Source of the DNA: Streptomyces phaeolivaceus
GTDB lineage: Bacteria > Actinomycetota > Actinomycetes > Streptomycetales > Streptomycetaceae
DNA length: 64,000 bases
Direction of reading: 5' to 3'
Assembly: GCF_009184865.1 (NCBI RefSeq)
Contig: NZ_CP045096.1
Location: 5,208,001 to 5,272,000 of the forward strand
Under the pieces are notes generated by a model that was not told where the DNA came from, did not search any database, and saw only the letters and a program-made list of their open reading frames with translations. Every line of letters begins with the position of its first letter. Position 1 is the stretch's first letter. A program made the translations under genes and the position numbers. Positions 51,790 to 59,731 of the stretch are shown here, in pieces.

Positions 51790-52446
51790 ATGACGACGGC
51801 GGAGCCGATCATCATGCCGGGATACCAGGGCGAGTACGTTTCCGGTCCCTACGACGATCCCGACGATCCCGATGGTGACGACGAGGGGCGCTTGCCCATG
51901 GGCGGCGCGAGTGTGCAGCAGGCCTTCGCCTTGTTCAGCGCGGCGGCCCCCGAGGGTTGGCGCGTGGAGCTGATCGAAGGGGAGATCTGTGTGACACCTC
52001 CGGCCAACGGGGAGCACGAGGAGATTGTGTCGGAGGTCAACCACCAGGTGGGCCGGAAAGCCGGCGACGCTTCCTTGCGCAACTACACCGGCATCGGCCT
52101 GGATGTTCCCGGCGCCTCCGAGACAGGTCATGTCATCCCCGACCTGGTCATCGCTCCCAAGGGGAGCTTCGGCGACCAGGGGGAGTGGCACGACCCGTCC
52201 GCCGCTCTCCTCGTCGCGGAGGTCACCTCGGACAGCACGGCCGTCAAGGACCGGGACAGGAAGATCCATGGCTACGCCCGGGCGAACATCCCCGTCTACC
52301 TCCTCATCGACCGCGAGGAGGGCCAGGTGATCGTGTACTCGGAGCCGTCCGGCGACGAGTACACCAAGGGCGCGCAGCACAAGATGGGCCTCGTCGTCCC
52401 CCTGCCCGCCCCCCTCGGCTTCGAGCTGGACACCGCCGAGTTCTGA
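51790..52446 (+). CDS. Uma2-family PD-(D/E)XK endonuclease-like protein
   Basis: A 218-residue protein. The start at ATG 51790 has GGAGGT six bases upstream. An acidic N-terminal extension (about 20-35, GPYDDPDDPDGDDEGR) is followed by a Uma2/DUF820 domain: FSAAAPEGWRVELIEGEICVTPPANGEHEEIV, then IPDLVIAP, AALLVAEVTSDSTAVKDRDRKIHGYARANIPVYLLIDREEG. The catalytic-type residues are D in PDLVIA, E in VAEVTS, and K in DRKIHGY. Uma2 genes are abundant in Streptomyces with no agreed function. Confidence 0.85.
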   Translation: MTTAEPIIMPGYQGEYVSGPYDDPDDPDGDDEGRLPMGGASVQQAFALFSAAAPEGWRVELIEGEICVTPPANGEHEEIVSEVNHQVGRKAGDASLRNYTGIGLDVPGASETGHVIPDLVIAPKGSFGDQGEWHDPSAALLVAEVTSDSTAVKDRDRKIHGYARANIPVYLLIDREEGQVIVYSEPSGDEYTKGAQHKMGLVVPLPAPLGFELDTAEF

Positions 52447-52566
52447 GCCGGTGGCGATCTGAGTGGTTGAGCAGGCGACTTGAGCGTACTTGACGCGTCG
52501 CTCAACGTAAGACTCCGGTCTCTCAACGGCAAGAGTACGGAGGGGAGTTGGGGTAAAGCGGCCGGT

Positions 52567-52580
52567 GTAACCGGGGTTAC
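52567..52580. promoter_or_regulatory. Inverted repeat before the HTH-TPR regulator gene
   Basis: GTAACC-GG-GGTTAC is a perfect 6-base inverted repeat with a 2-base spacer, ending 15 bases before the start codon. Its position suggests an operator, possibly for autoregulation. Confidence 0.5.
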
Positions 52581-52595
52581 TGGCATGCTTACGCC

Positions 52596-53948
52596 ATGGC
52601 AGGTACGGCCGAGCGTGACGATCCCGAGGTCATCGGGCGCAGAGTGCAGCAACTGCGGACGGAACGGGGCCTCACACAGCGTCAGTTGGCGGAACCGGCG
52701 TACACCCCGGCGTACATCTCGACCCTGGAGGCCGGCCGGGTCCGCGCCTCCGAACCCGCCCTGCGGCACATCGCCGAACGCCTCGGCGTCGGCTACGAGG
52801 AACTGGCCACCGGCCGCCCCGCCGGCTTCGCCACCGAGCTGCGGCTGCGCCTGACCGGCGCCCAGCGCACCCTCGCCAGCGGCGCCACCGAGGCCGCCGC
52901 CGAGGGGTTCACGGTCGTCCTCGCGGAGGCGGAGGAGTACGGCCTCGTCCCCGAACAGGCCGACGCCCTGCTCGGCCTCGGCGAATGCGCCCTGGAGACC
53001 GGCGACCTGGAGACCGCCCAACTGCGGTTCGAACAGGTCGAGCAGCGCCTCGGCGACGCCCCGCTCCCGGCCCGCGTCCCCGCCCTCCGGGGCCGCGCCA
53101 CCGCCCACTACCTCGCCGGTGAACTCCGCTACTCCTGCTACCTCTACGAGTCCACCCTCGACGAGCTGAACCGCAACGGCCTGCACGACCCCGACGCGTT
53201 ACTGCTCCTCTACACCGGCGTCATCGCCCCCTACATGGACATGGGCGCCCACGCCCGCGCCGCCCAGGCCGCCGAACTGGCCCTCGCCCTCGCCCCGCGG
53301 TCCGGCGACCCCGCCCTGGTCGCCCGGATGCACCGCTCGGTCGCCCGGACGATGATCGCCGAGGGCCGTGTCGCCGAGGCCGACGCCTCCCTCGCCAAGG
53401 CCTCCGAGCTGTACCGCCAGCTCCAGATCCGCACCGAACTCGCCAACTGCCACTGGATGCGCGGCTATCTGCACGCCCAGAACGGCGACTACGCCCGCGC
53501 CGAGGAGGAGCTGCGCGAGGCCCGCCGCATGCTCTCCGCCAAGCGCGCCGCGCTCTACACCAGCCAGGTCGCCGTCGAACTCGCCGACGTCCTGCACCGC
53601 CGCGGCAAGTCCGAAGAGGCCGCCGAACTGCTCCGCGAGGTCCTCAGCGACCTCAGCTCCGAGCGCGGCGCCCTGCACTCCGCCGCCGCCCACCGCCTCC
53701 TCGGCATCATCGCCGAGGACGCCCGGAACGCGGACACCGCCGAGGAGCACTACGTCCGCGCGCTGAGCCTGCTGGAACGCGCGGGCGCCGCCGGTGACCT
53801 GGCCGACCTGTGCCGCCTCCTCGGCGACCTGTACCGCCGCACCGGCCGCGTCGAGGCCGCCCTCGACGCCTACCGCACCGGTCTCGGCCACCGCACCGCC
53901 CCCGGCACCACCACCCTCGGCCCGGCCCCCGCACAGCCCCCTCTTTGA
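52596..53948 (+). CDS. XRE-family regulator with tetratricopeptide repeats
   Basis: A 450-residue protein from ATG 52596. The N-terminal Cro/C1-type HTH is at about 10-70 (VIGRRVQQLRTERGLTQRQLAE, YISTLEAGRVRASEPALRHIAERLGV). The rest is a series of TPR-like helical repeats, such as LLGLGECALETGDLETAQLRFEQVEQRLGD and AEEHYVRALSLLERAGAAGDLADLCRLLGDLYRRTGRVEAAL. This layout is common for Streptomyces regulators that bind a peptide or protein ligand. No ribosome-binding site is visible; the leader is short. Confidence 0.88.
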   Translation: MAGTAERDDPEVIGRRVQQLRTERGLTQRQLAEPAYTPAYISTLEAGRVRASEPALRHIAERLGVGYEELATGRPAGFATELRLRLTGAQRTLASGATEAAAEGFTVVLAEAEEYGLVPEQADALLGLGECALETGDLETAQLRFEQVEQRLGDAPLPARVPALRGRATAHYLAGELRYSCYLYESTLDELNRNGLHDPDALLLLYTGVIAPYMDMGAHARAAQAAELALALAPRSGDPALVARMHRSVARTMIAEGRVAEADASLAKASELYRQLQIRTELANCHWMRGYLHAQNGDYARAEEELREARRMLSAKRAALYTSQVAVELADVLHRRGKSEEAAELLREVLSDLSSERGALHSAAAHRLLGIIAEDARNADTAEEHYVRALSLLERAGAAGDLADLCRLLGDLYRRTGRVEAALDAYRTGLGHRTAPGTTTLGPAPAQPPL

Positions 53949-53991
53949 CGATTCCGGGCCACCGCACAGCCCCGCTCCATAGTTTCCTCAT

Positions 53992-54440
53992 GTGGAGACC
54001 GCGGAGCAGCACCGGAGCACAGGGGAGCGCGGAGGCGTCCTCGCGGGCGTACGACCCGCCGTCCGCGCCCTGCTCCACGCCGTACCCGGCGGCCTCGCCC
54101 TCCTCGCCATCGCGACCGCCGCCTCCGTCCTCGGCCCGGTGGTCGCGCTCGACCTGGCCACGCCCGCGATGGCCGCCTGGTGGACCGTCTTCACGGCGAT
54201 CGTCGTCCAGGGCGTGCCCTTCCTCCTCCTCGGCACCCTCGTCTCGGCGGCGATCGCCGCCTTCGTGCCCGAGCGGGTCTTCACCCGGCTGCTCCCCCGC
54301 AACCCCGCGCTCGCCGTGCCCGTCGCGGGCGCGGCCGGTGTCGTCCTGCCGGGCTGCGAGTGCGCCTCCGTCCCGGTGGCCGGAAGCCTGATGCGACGCG
54401 GGGTCGCGCCCGCCGCCGCCCTGGCCTTCCTCCTGGTAAC
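53992..54440 (+). pseudogene. Permease (YraQ/DUF318-like), truncated at the 3' side
   Basis: From GTG 53992 the frame codes about 149 residues of a permease of the YraQ (DUF318) type with three to four hydrophobic segments: FTAIVVQGVPFLLLGTLVSAAIAAFVP, LPRNPALAVPVAGAAGVVLPGCECASVPVAGSLMRRGV, and AAALAFLL. In this family the GCEC motif and following helices should continue for another 150-200 residues. Here the sequence joins the tail of a TIGR03943 protein in another frame; the old frame continues nonsensically to 54738. The permease is therefore lost. Confidence 0.8.
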
Positions 54441-54658
54441 TCACCCGCCTCCTGGTCTCCTGCTGCGCCGCCGACGCCAGCCCCTACAAGGTCGAGATCC
54501 GGGACGCCGGCGCCCCCACCGCCGACGCCTGGGTCACCGTCACCGGCGTCTGGCACCCCAAGGGGGAGCCGGGCTCCGAGAAGTCCTGGCCGCCGGTCCT
54601 GGACGCCGGGTCGGTACGACGGGTCGCCGAGCCGGACAACCCGTACGAGAAGCGCTGA
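54440..54658 (+). pseudogene. C-terminal tail of a TIGR03943-family protein
   Basis: In the frame ending at TGA 54658 the peptide begins LTRLLVSCCAADASPYKVEI and ends PVLDAGSVRRVAEPDNPYEKR. The Cys-Cys-Ala-Ala-Asp-Ala motif and this ending are typical of TIGR03943 proteins, which are encoded directly after such permeases. The N-terminal two-thirds is missing. A deletion has joined the two neighbours. Confidence 0.75.
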
Positions 54659-54689
54659 CTCCGGGGCGGTCAGGGGCGGGGGAGGGGGC

Positions 54690-55616
54690 TCAGGGGCCGA
54701 AGTCCATCTCGGCGATCACCTTGCCGTTCGCGTCGTAGACCGCGACCTCGTGCACGGGGTCCTGGAAGTCGAGGGAGCGCGCGAGTTCCTCCGGGACCTT
54801 CACATGGCCGTAGTAGACGCCCCAGCCGGTGTCGCCCCTCAGGCGCAGGACGGTGCCGTCGACGACCGTGCCGTCGTAGGCGGTGATCCGCACCCCGGCG
54901 GCAGCGGTCCGGACGCCGTAGAAGAGGCCGTGGACGGTGTAGCCGCTGGTGGCGGAGCCCGAGCCCTGCATGGTGAGGCCGGGTTCGGTGGTGTCGAGGT
55001 TGCCGTCGACCAGGCTGCGGAACTCGTCCGGGCCGAACGCCCCCGTGTCCGGGTCCGGATCCCGCCAGTGCTTGCCGTCCTCCGTCAGCCACAGTTCCGT
55101 ACCCTGCTCGGTGGTCACCCGCTCGTCGACCGCGACGATCCGCACCTGCCCGGCGCCCGGCGTGAAGACCCCGGTGGCGCCGGTGGACCCGGAGCCGCCG
55201 GTGGATTCCGAGGACCTGGTGGGCGTGGGTGTGGATGTCGGTGTCGGTGTCGGCGAGGGGGAACGGTCGGCGCTCGCCTGCGGTGGGGCCATCGGCTGGA
55301 CCGTGGAGGAGGGATCGTCGGGGCGGAGGGTCAGCGCCACGACGAGCGGGATCAGCAGCAGTCCGCAGCCCGCGCCCACCGCGGCGGTCCGGCGTCGCCG
55401 CCGGCGCCTGCGGCCGTCCCGCTCGATCGCCTCCAACGGCACCGGCGGCGGCGTGAACCCGTACGCGGCCTCGGCGAACGCCTCCCGCAGCAACTGCCCG
55501 GTGTCGGCACCGTGTTCGCCGGCCACGCCCGCGCCGGTCTCGGTCTCGCTCTCTGTCTCTGAGTCTGTGCCGGTCCCGGTCCCGGTCGGGCCGGTCCCGG
55601 AGGTCGGGTGGTTCAT
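54690..55616 (-). CDS. Membrane protein with a large extracellular domain, partner of the SigE-type sigma factor
   Basis: A 308-residue protein. ATG 55616 overlaps the sigma gene's TGA by four bases, so translation is coupled. A Thr/Gly/Glu N-terminus (about 1-40) precedes a helical cytoplasmic part and an Arg-rich stretch (about 68-76), one membrane helix (about 77-98), a Ser/Pro/Thr linker (about 105-145) and an extracellular domain (about 155-305). That domain shares ELWLT-x2-GKHW-x-DPD, FRS-x-VDGN, PG-x-T-x-QGSG and GWGV-x-Y with the secreted protein at 56379. It lacks a recognisable zinc anti-sigma motif, so the anti-sigma role is inferred from position and topology. Confidence 0.75.
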   Translation of the reverse strand: MNHPTSGTGPTGTGTGTDSETESETETGAGVAGEHGADTGQLLREAFAEAAYGFTPPPVPLEAIERDGRRRRRRRRTAAVGAGCGLLLIPLVVALTLRPDDPSSTVQPMAPPQASADRSPSPTPTPTSTPTPTRSSESTGGSGSTGATGVFTPGAGQVRIVAVDERVTTEQGTELWLTEDGKHWRDPDPDTGAFGPDEFRSLVDGNLDTTEPGLTMQGSGSATSGYTVHGLFYGVRTAAAGVRITAYDGTVVDGTVLRLRGDTGWGVYYGHVKVPEELARSLDFQDPVHEVAVYDANGKVIAEMDFGP

Positions 55617-56239
55617 GGGCGGGCTCCGGGGACGGGCGAGGGGGGCGCCTGGGCGAACGGGGGAGAGGGAGCGGAGGTGTGGGTGTCCCGGGCGCCGTCC
55701 CCGTGGGGGGCGGCGGCGAACGAGGGGTGCGCGCGCAGGGCCTGAAGGCCGCGTCGTACATGGGTCTTGACCGTGCCGAGCGAGCAGCCGAGCAGCTGGG
55801 CGATCTCGTTCTCGCTGAGGTCCTCCCAGAACCGGAGCACCAGCACGGACCGCTGCCGGGCGGACAGTTCGGCCAACGCCTGGGTGACGGCGGCCCGTTG
55901 GGCGATGGAGTCGGCGTGTCCCGCGTGCCGCTCGTGCACCCGTTCCGGCAGGAACGGTGTCAGCAGATGGGCCACGCGTCTCTTCCGTACGCGGCTGATG
56001 TTGTTGTTGACCAGCGAGCGCCGCACATAGAAGTCGACGTCGTCGCGCGGGATGCGCCGCCAGCGGGCGTACACCTTCGCCAGCGTGGTCTGCACGAGGT
56101 CCTCGGCCTCGTGGAAGTCGCCGGTCAGCATGTGCGCGGTACGCACCAGGCGCGGCCAGGCCGCGGTGGTGTACGCGGCGAAGTCACCGCCCTCGGGTGG
56201 TCCGGGGTTCTCGTGCGGTCCGGAGTTCTCGTGCGGCAC
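55613..56239 (-). CDS. SigE-family ECF RNA polymerase sigma factor
   Basis: A 208-residue protein, GTG 56239 with GAGGA nine bases upstream. Region 2 (about 15-85) reads FAAYTTAAWPRLVRTAHMLTGDFHEAEDLVQTTLAKVYARW and FYVRRSLVNNNISRVRKRRV. Region 4 (about 125-175) reads LSARQRSVLVLRFWEDLSENEIAQLLGCSLGTVKTHVRRGLQAL. This is the SigE-family actinomycete ECF group. The C-terminal extension (about 178-208) is proline-rich. The coupled downstream membrane protein probably controls it. Confidence 0.92.
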   Translation of the reverse strand: MPHENSGPHENPGPPEGGDFAAYTTAAWPRLVRTAHMLTGDFHEAEDLVQTTLAKVYARWRRIPRDDVDFYVRRSLVNNNISRVRKRRVAHLLTPFLPERVHERHAGHADSIAQRAAVTQALAELSARQRSVLVLRFWEDLSENEIAQLLGCSLGTVKTHVRRGLQALRAHPSFAAAPHGDGARDTHTSAPSPPFAQAPPSPVPGARP

Positions 56240-56329
56240 GGACGACGGTCCTCGAAGTCGGGAGTGGGGGAGCGTGCCGTGCGGACGGGGGAGTGGTCAA
56301 GTCCCCCGCCCCCACGGTCACTTCGAGCG

Positions 56330-56390
56330 TCAGGTCAGGTCAGGTCAGGTCAGATCGGGTCGGACGGAATCGGTCGGGTCAGGTCAGCGG
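56330..56390. repeat. AGGTC pentamer repeats
   Basis: About five perfect AGGTC units (56333-56357), then degenerate GGTCGG units. They lie in the leader of the sigma gene and at the end of the 56379 gene. Confidence 0.7.
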
Positions 56391-56975
56391 CAGCTGGGCG
56401 TAGACGCGGCCCTTGGTGTCGAGGACGGTGACCTTGCGGAGGAAGTCCTCCGAGCCGCCGTCCGAGGGCAGGTCCGCGATGGCGTACCAGACGCCCCAGC
56501 CCGGCTTCCCGGCCAGCTCGATCAGCTTGCCGTGGACCTTGCCCGTGCTGGTCGCGATCTCCACACGGGAGGCCGTGCCCTTGCCGCCGTAGTAGAGGCC
56601 GGAGAGGTAGTAGTGCCCTTCGAAGCCGCTTCCCTGGAGGGTCACTCCGGGCACGCTCGGGTCGACGTTGCCGTCGACGATGCTGCGGAACTGCGGGAAG
56701 TCGGGCATGTCCGGGTCCGTCCAGTGCTTGCCCTCGGCCGTCAGCCACAGCTCGAACCCGGGCGCGGCGACGACATGCTCCCCCGGCGCGACGATCCGCG
56801 CGGTCGGCGCCTTCGTGGCCTTGGCGGCCTTCGCCGCCACCGCGGCTGCCGCCGCCGCGCCGGTGCCGTGCGCCGTCTCCCCCCGCGAGACGGCGTACGA
56901 CATCGTCGGCGCCCCCGCCAGCAGCGTGGTCAGCGCGGCGACGGCGACGTATGTGTGCATCCGCTTCATGGTCAT
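56379..56975 (-). CDS. Secreted protein sharing its domain with the sigma partner protein
   Basis: A 198-residue protein; GGGGGG precedes ATG 56975 (MTMKRMHTYVAV). A signal peptide (about 1-27) and an Ala/Lys-rich stretch (about 38-55) lead into one domain (about 60-198) that aligns with the extracellular domain of the 54690 protein (ELWLTAEGKHWTDPD, FRSIVDGNVDPSVPGVTLQGSG, LSGLYYGG, GWGVWYAIADLP). No anchor is seen. It might compete with or be a soluble form of the sensor domain, which is inference. It is 139 bases upstream of, and codirectional with, the sigma gene. Confidence 0.75.
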   Translation of the reverse strand: MTMKRMHTYVAVAALTTLLAGAPTMSYAVSRGETAHGTGAAAAAAVAAKAAKATKAPTARIVAPGEHVVAAPGFELWLTAEGKHWTDPDMPDFPQFRSIVDGNVDPSVPGVTLQGSGFEGHYYLSGLYYGGKGTASRVEIATSTGKVHGKLIELAGKPGWGVWYAIADLPSDGGSEDFLRKVTVLDTKGRVYAQLPLT

Positions 56976-57086
56976 GAACGGACACCCCCCTGGTGTGCAT
57001 GGTCGGTGTGTTGGTCTGACACTCCTGGAAACTCCTGAGGTGCCCGGGACGGATGACACCGGCGTACGACTTTTTTCGCCGCCTTC

Positions 57087-58124
57087 TCAGTTCAGCGCGC
57101 TGCCGTCCTTCCACCGCTCCCAGCTCAGGTTCCAGTCGCCGTACCCGTTCCCGACGGCCACGGTCTCCGCGGAGCCGGTCACCTTCACCACGTCACCGGG
57201 GACGACCTGGTCGTAGAACCGTTTCGCCGTGCCGTCGGCCGCGAGGCCCACACACCCGTGGGTGACGTTCCGCCGGCCCGCGTACGTATTCGCCTTCGGG
57301 TTCTCGTGGAGGTAGGTGCCGGAGGCGGTGAGATGGACGGCGTAGGAGTACCAGTCGGCGTACGAGTCGCCGTAGCCGACCGTGCGCGAGTCCATGAAGA
57401 CCTTGGGCTGCTTGTCGGAGACGACCATCGTGCCGTTCCAGGTCTCCATGCCGGGCGCGCCCGCGGTGACCGGGACGCGCTCGGTCGAACCGTCCTTCTC
57501 CACGGTCATGGTGTGGCGGCGCACATCGACCGTGGCGATCAGCGACCGGCCGACGCCGAAGTGCCGGGTGAGGCCCTCGCCGACCTGGACGGTGACCTTC
57601 GTACCGGGCTTCCAGTAGGCGCGGGGACGGAAGTCGACGCGCTGTCCGTCGGCGAGGTCGCGGTCCTTCACCCAGCTCCAGGAGCCCTCGGTGCCGGGGT
57701 CGGTCGTGACCTTCAACCGCCGTTCCACATCTGCCCGTTCGGCCTCCGGGACCGGACGGTCGAAGGTGACGGATATCGGCATGCCGACACCCACGGTCTG
57801 CCCTTCCGCGATGTTCACACGCGCGCCGTCGAACGCCTCCGCCGCGCTCGGGCTCGGGCTCGGCCTCACGTCCACGGCCTCGGTGCCGCCCCCGCCCCCG
57901 GTCCCCGCGCCCGCCCCCGTCTCCGCGTCCGTCTCCGCGTCCGTCTCCGCGTCCGCGCGGGCGTGGGTCTCCGGTATCGCGCTCGGCCCCTCGACCCGTA
58001 CGCCTTCCCCGCTCCCCGCACAGCCCGTGAGCGCGAGCGCGACCGCGCACGCGGCCGTCGCGGCGAACAGGTGCGCGAGGCGCCGGGCCCGCAGGGTCCC
58101 GGTGGCTCTTCTCCCCATGGTCAT
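57087..58124 (-). CDS. L,D-transpeptidase lipoprotein (Ig-YkuD type)
   Basis: A 345-residue protein; GGGGGAG precedes ATG 58124. The lipoprotein signal (about 1-33) ends in ALTGC. An Ala/Glu/Thr repeat stretch (about 55-75) is followed by one or two Ig-like domains (about 95-220: NIAEGQTVGVGMPISVTFDRPV, ADVERRLKVTTDPGTEGSWSW) and a YkuD catalytic domain (about 225-345). The active site is THGCVGL with Cys291. This is the layout of the mycobacterial LdtMt2 group. The enzyme makes 3-3 cross-links in peptidoglycan. It is divergent from the sigma gene at 58259. Confidence 0.93.
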   Translation of the reverse strand: MTMGRRATGTLRARRLAHLFAATAACAVALALTGCAGSGEGVRVEGPSAIPETHARADAETDAETDAETGAGAGTGGGGGTEAVDVRPSPSPSAAEAFDGARVNIAEGQTVGVGMPISVTFDRPVPEAERADVERRLKVTTDPGTEGSWSWVKDRDLADGQRVDFRPRAYWKPGTKVTVQVGEGLTRHFGVGRSLIATVDVRRHTMTVEKDGSTERVPVTAGAPGMETWNGTMVVSDKQPKVFMDSRTVGYGDSYADWYSYAVHLTASGTYLHENPKANTYAGRRNVTHGCVGLAADGTAKRFYDQVVPGDVVKVTGSAETVAVGNGYGDWNLSWERWKDGSALN

Positions 58125-58258
58125 GGTCTCCCCCAGATGTCTTTCCCGTGATGTGTTTCGATGAGCGGCGTACGGCGGCGTACGTACGGGACCTGTACGC
58201 ACGACGGGGGCGACCGGGTTGCACGGCGATCCAAGGGACTTCGGACAACGGCGGGGGC

Positions 58259-58762
58259 ATGACCGAGGAAGAGTTCGACGCGTTCTACGCCACCGCGTTC
58301 CCCCGGCTGACCGGCCAGCTCTACGCCTTCACCGGGGACCACGGCGAGGCGCAGGACGTCGTGCAGGAGGCCTTCGTCCGGGCCTGGGACCGGCGGCGGG
58401 ACTTCCTCGCGGAGGGGGCGCCCGAGGCGTGGATCCGTACCGTGGCGATGCGGCTCGCGGTGAGCCGGTGGCGCCGGGCGCGCCGCTGGCTGGAGCTGGT
58501 GCGCCGCGATCCGCCCCCGGATCACACGCCGGGACCCGATCCCGAACGGGCGGTGCTGGTCGAGGCGTTGCGCAGGATTCCGGAGGCACAGCGGATGGCG
58601 GTGGTTCTGCACCATCTGTGCGACTTGAGTGTGGAGCAGGTAGCCTCCGAGACCGGCGCCCCCGTGGGCACGGTCAAGGCCCGGCTGTCCCGTGGCCGGG
58701 CGGCGCTGGCGCGCGAACTGGCCCCCGGCGCGGGTGCGAAGGAGGACGGCCGTGTCCGATGA
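58259..58762 (+). CDS. ECF RNA polymerase sigma factor
   Basis: A 167-residue sigma factor from ATG 58259 (MTEEEFDAFYATAFPRLTGQ); a longer frame starts upstream, but this start fits the family. Region 2 is YAFTGDHGEAQDVVQEAFVRAWDRR and WIRTVAMRLAVSRWRRARRW; region 4 is IPEAQRMAVVLHHLCDLSVEQVASETGAPVGTVKARLSRGRAAL. This is another member of the SigE-like group. The next gene overlaps its end by 11 bases. Confidence 0.9.
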   Translation: MTEEEFDAFYATAFPRLTGQLYAFTGDHGEAQDVVQEAFVRAWDRRRDFLAEGAPEAWIRTVAMRLAVSRWRRARRWLELVRRDPPPDHTPGPDPERAVLVEALRRIPEAQRMAVVLHHLCDLSVEQVASETGAPVGTVKARLSRGRAALARELAPGAGAKEDGRVR

Positions 58763-59615
58763 ACTGACCGTCCGGCTGCGCGAGTTGGCGGAGTCCGTCG
58801 AGGCCCCGCCGCCCGGGTCCGGCGCCGAGATCCGCGCCACCGCCGGCCGCCGTCGGCGTCGCCGCCGTACGACCGCCGCCGTCGCGGGCGGCTGCGTGGC
58901 GGCGGGCATGGCCGCCGTCCTCACCCTGAACGTCGCCTCCCACGGCAGCGAACAGCACCCGCCGACGGCGTCGCGCACCACACAGAGCGCCACGCGAGCG
59001 GTTCCCGACGCCACGGTGGACCTCTCCCGCCGCGTCCTCACCGTCGCCGGCCGCGAGCTGCCGGTCTCCACCGGCACGGCCCGGACACCGACACCGACCG
59101 GCCTGATGACCGTCACGCTCAAACGCGGCTCCAAGGTCGTCCCCGCCACGACCGTCGGCCTCGGCCTCGGCGACGAGTACGACCTGAAGCTGTCGTGGGT
59201 CCTGGAACTGACCCCGATCGACAAGACCACCGGAAGGGCCGGGGCAGAAGCGGCGGAGGCGCCGGCGGAGGCGACGGCGGAGGCGCCGACGGAGGTGGCG
59301 GCGGAGACGGCGGAGGCGCCGGAAGCGACCGATGGAACTGACGGGACCGGTCCGACCGAGGACACCAGCCTCAGCCCCAGCCCCAGCCCCACTCCCAGCC
59401 TCGGCCCCGCCGCGAACGCGATCTGGATCGCGGCCCTCACCTACAACGAGAAGGCCCCCGGCGCCCACGACACCACCTCCGGCTGGATCGGCCTGCGGAG
59501 CACCGACGCGCAGTGGCTCTACCGGCGGCTGTCGGAGGGCGCGCTGGTGGAGATCCGGGGCACGGCGCCGACCGCCCCCGCCACGGACCCCGTGCCGACC
59601 CCCGGCCTGGGGTAG
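58752..59615 (+). CDS. Membrane-anchored sigma partner with a degenerate L,D-transpeptidase-like domain
   Basis: A 287-residue protein; GTG 58752 with GAAGGAGG upstream. A cytoplasmic N-terminus (VSDELTVRLRELAESVEAPPPGS), an Arg-rich cluster and one membrane helix (about 43-61) match ECF partner proteins of this type. Outside is a domain (about 85-287) with RRVLTVAGRELPVSTGTARTPTPTGLMTV and GAHDTTSGWIGLRSTDAQWLYRRLSEGALVEIRG. This follows the YkuD fold pattern, but the position of the catalytic Cys in S/T-x-G-C is Trp245. The domain is interrupted by an Ala/Glu-rich insertion (about 160-205). I infer a non-enzymatic sensor that controls the sigma factor. Confidence 0.7.
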   Translation: MSDELTVRLRELAESVEAPPPGSGAEIRATAGRRRRRRRTTAAVAGGCVAAGMAAVLTLNVASHGSEQHPPTASRTTQSATRAVPDATVDLSRRVLTVAGRELPVSTGTARTPTPTGLMTVTLKRGSKVVPATTVGLGLGDEYDLKLSWVLELTPIDKTTGRAGAEAAEAPAEATAEAPTEVAAETAEAPEATDGTDGTGPTEDTSLSPSPSPTPSLGPAANAIWIAALTYNEKAPGAHDTTSGWIGLRSTDAQWLYRRLSEGALVEIRGTAPTAPATDPVPTPGLG

Positions 59616-59731
59616 CCGCCGGGGGAGCCGTACGAGGGAGTCGCTCACCCGTACGCCCTCGTGCGCTGGTGGGCGGGCCCGAGCGGTGCTGGCGTAGGAG
59701 CGGAAACGTCGTGCTCCCGGGAGGCTCCGCC

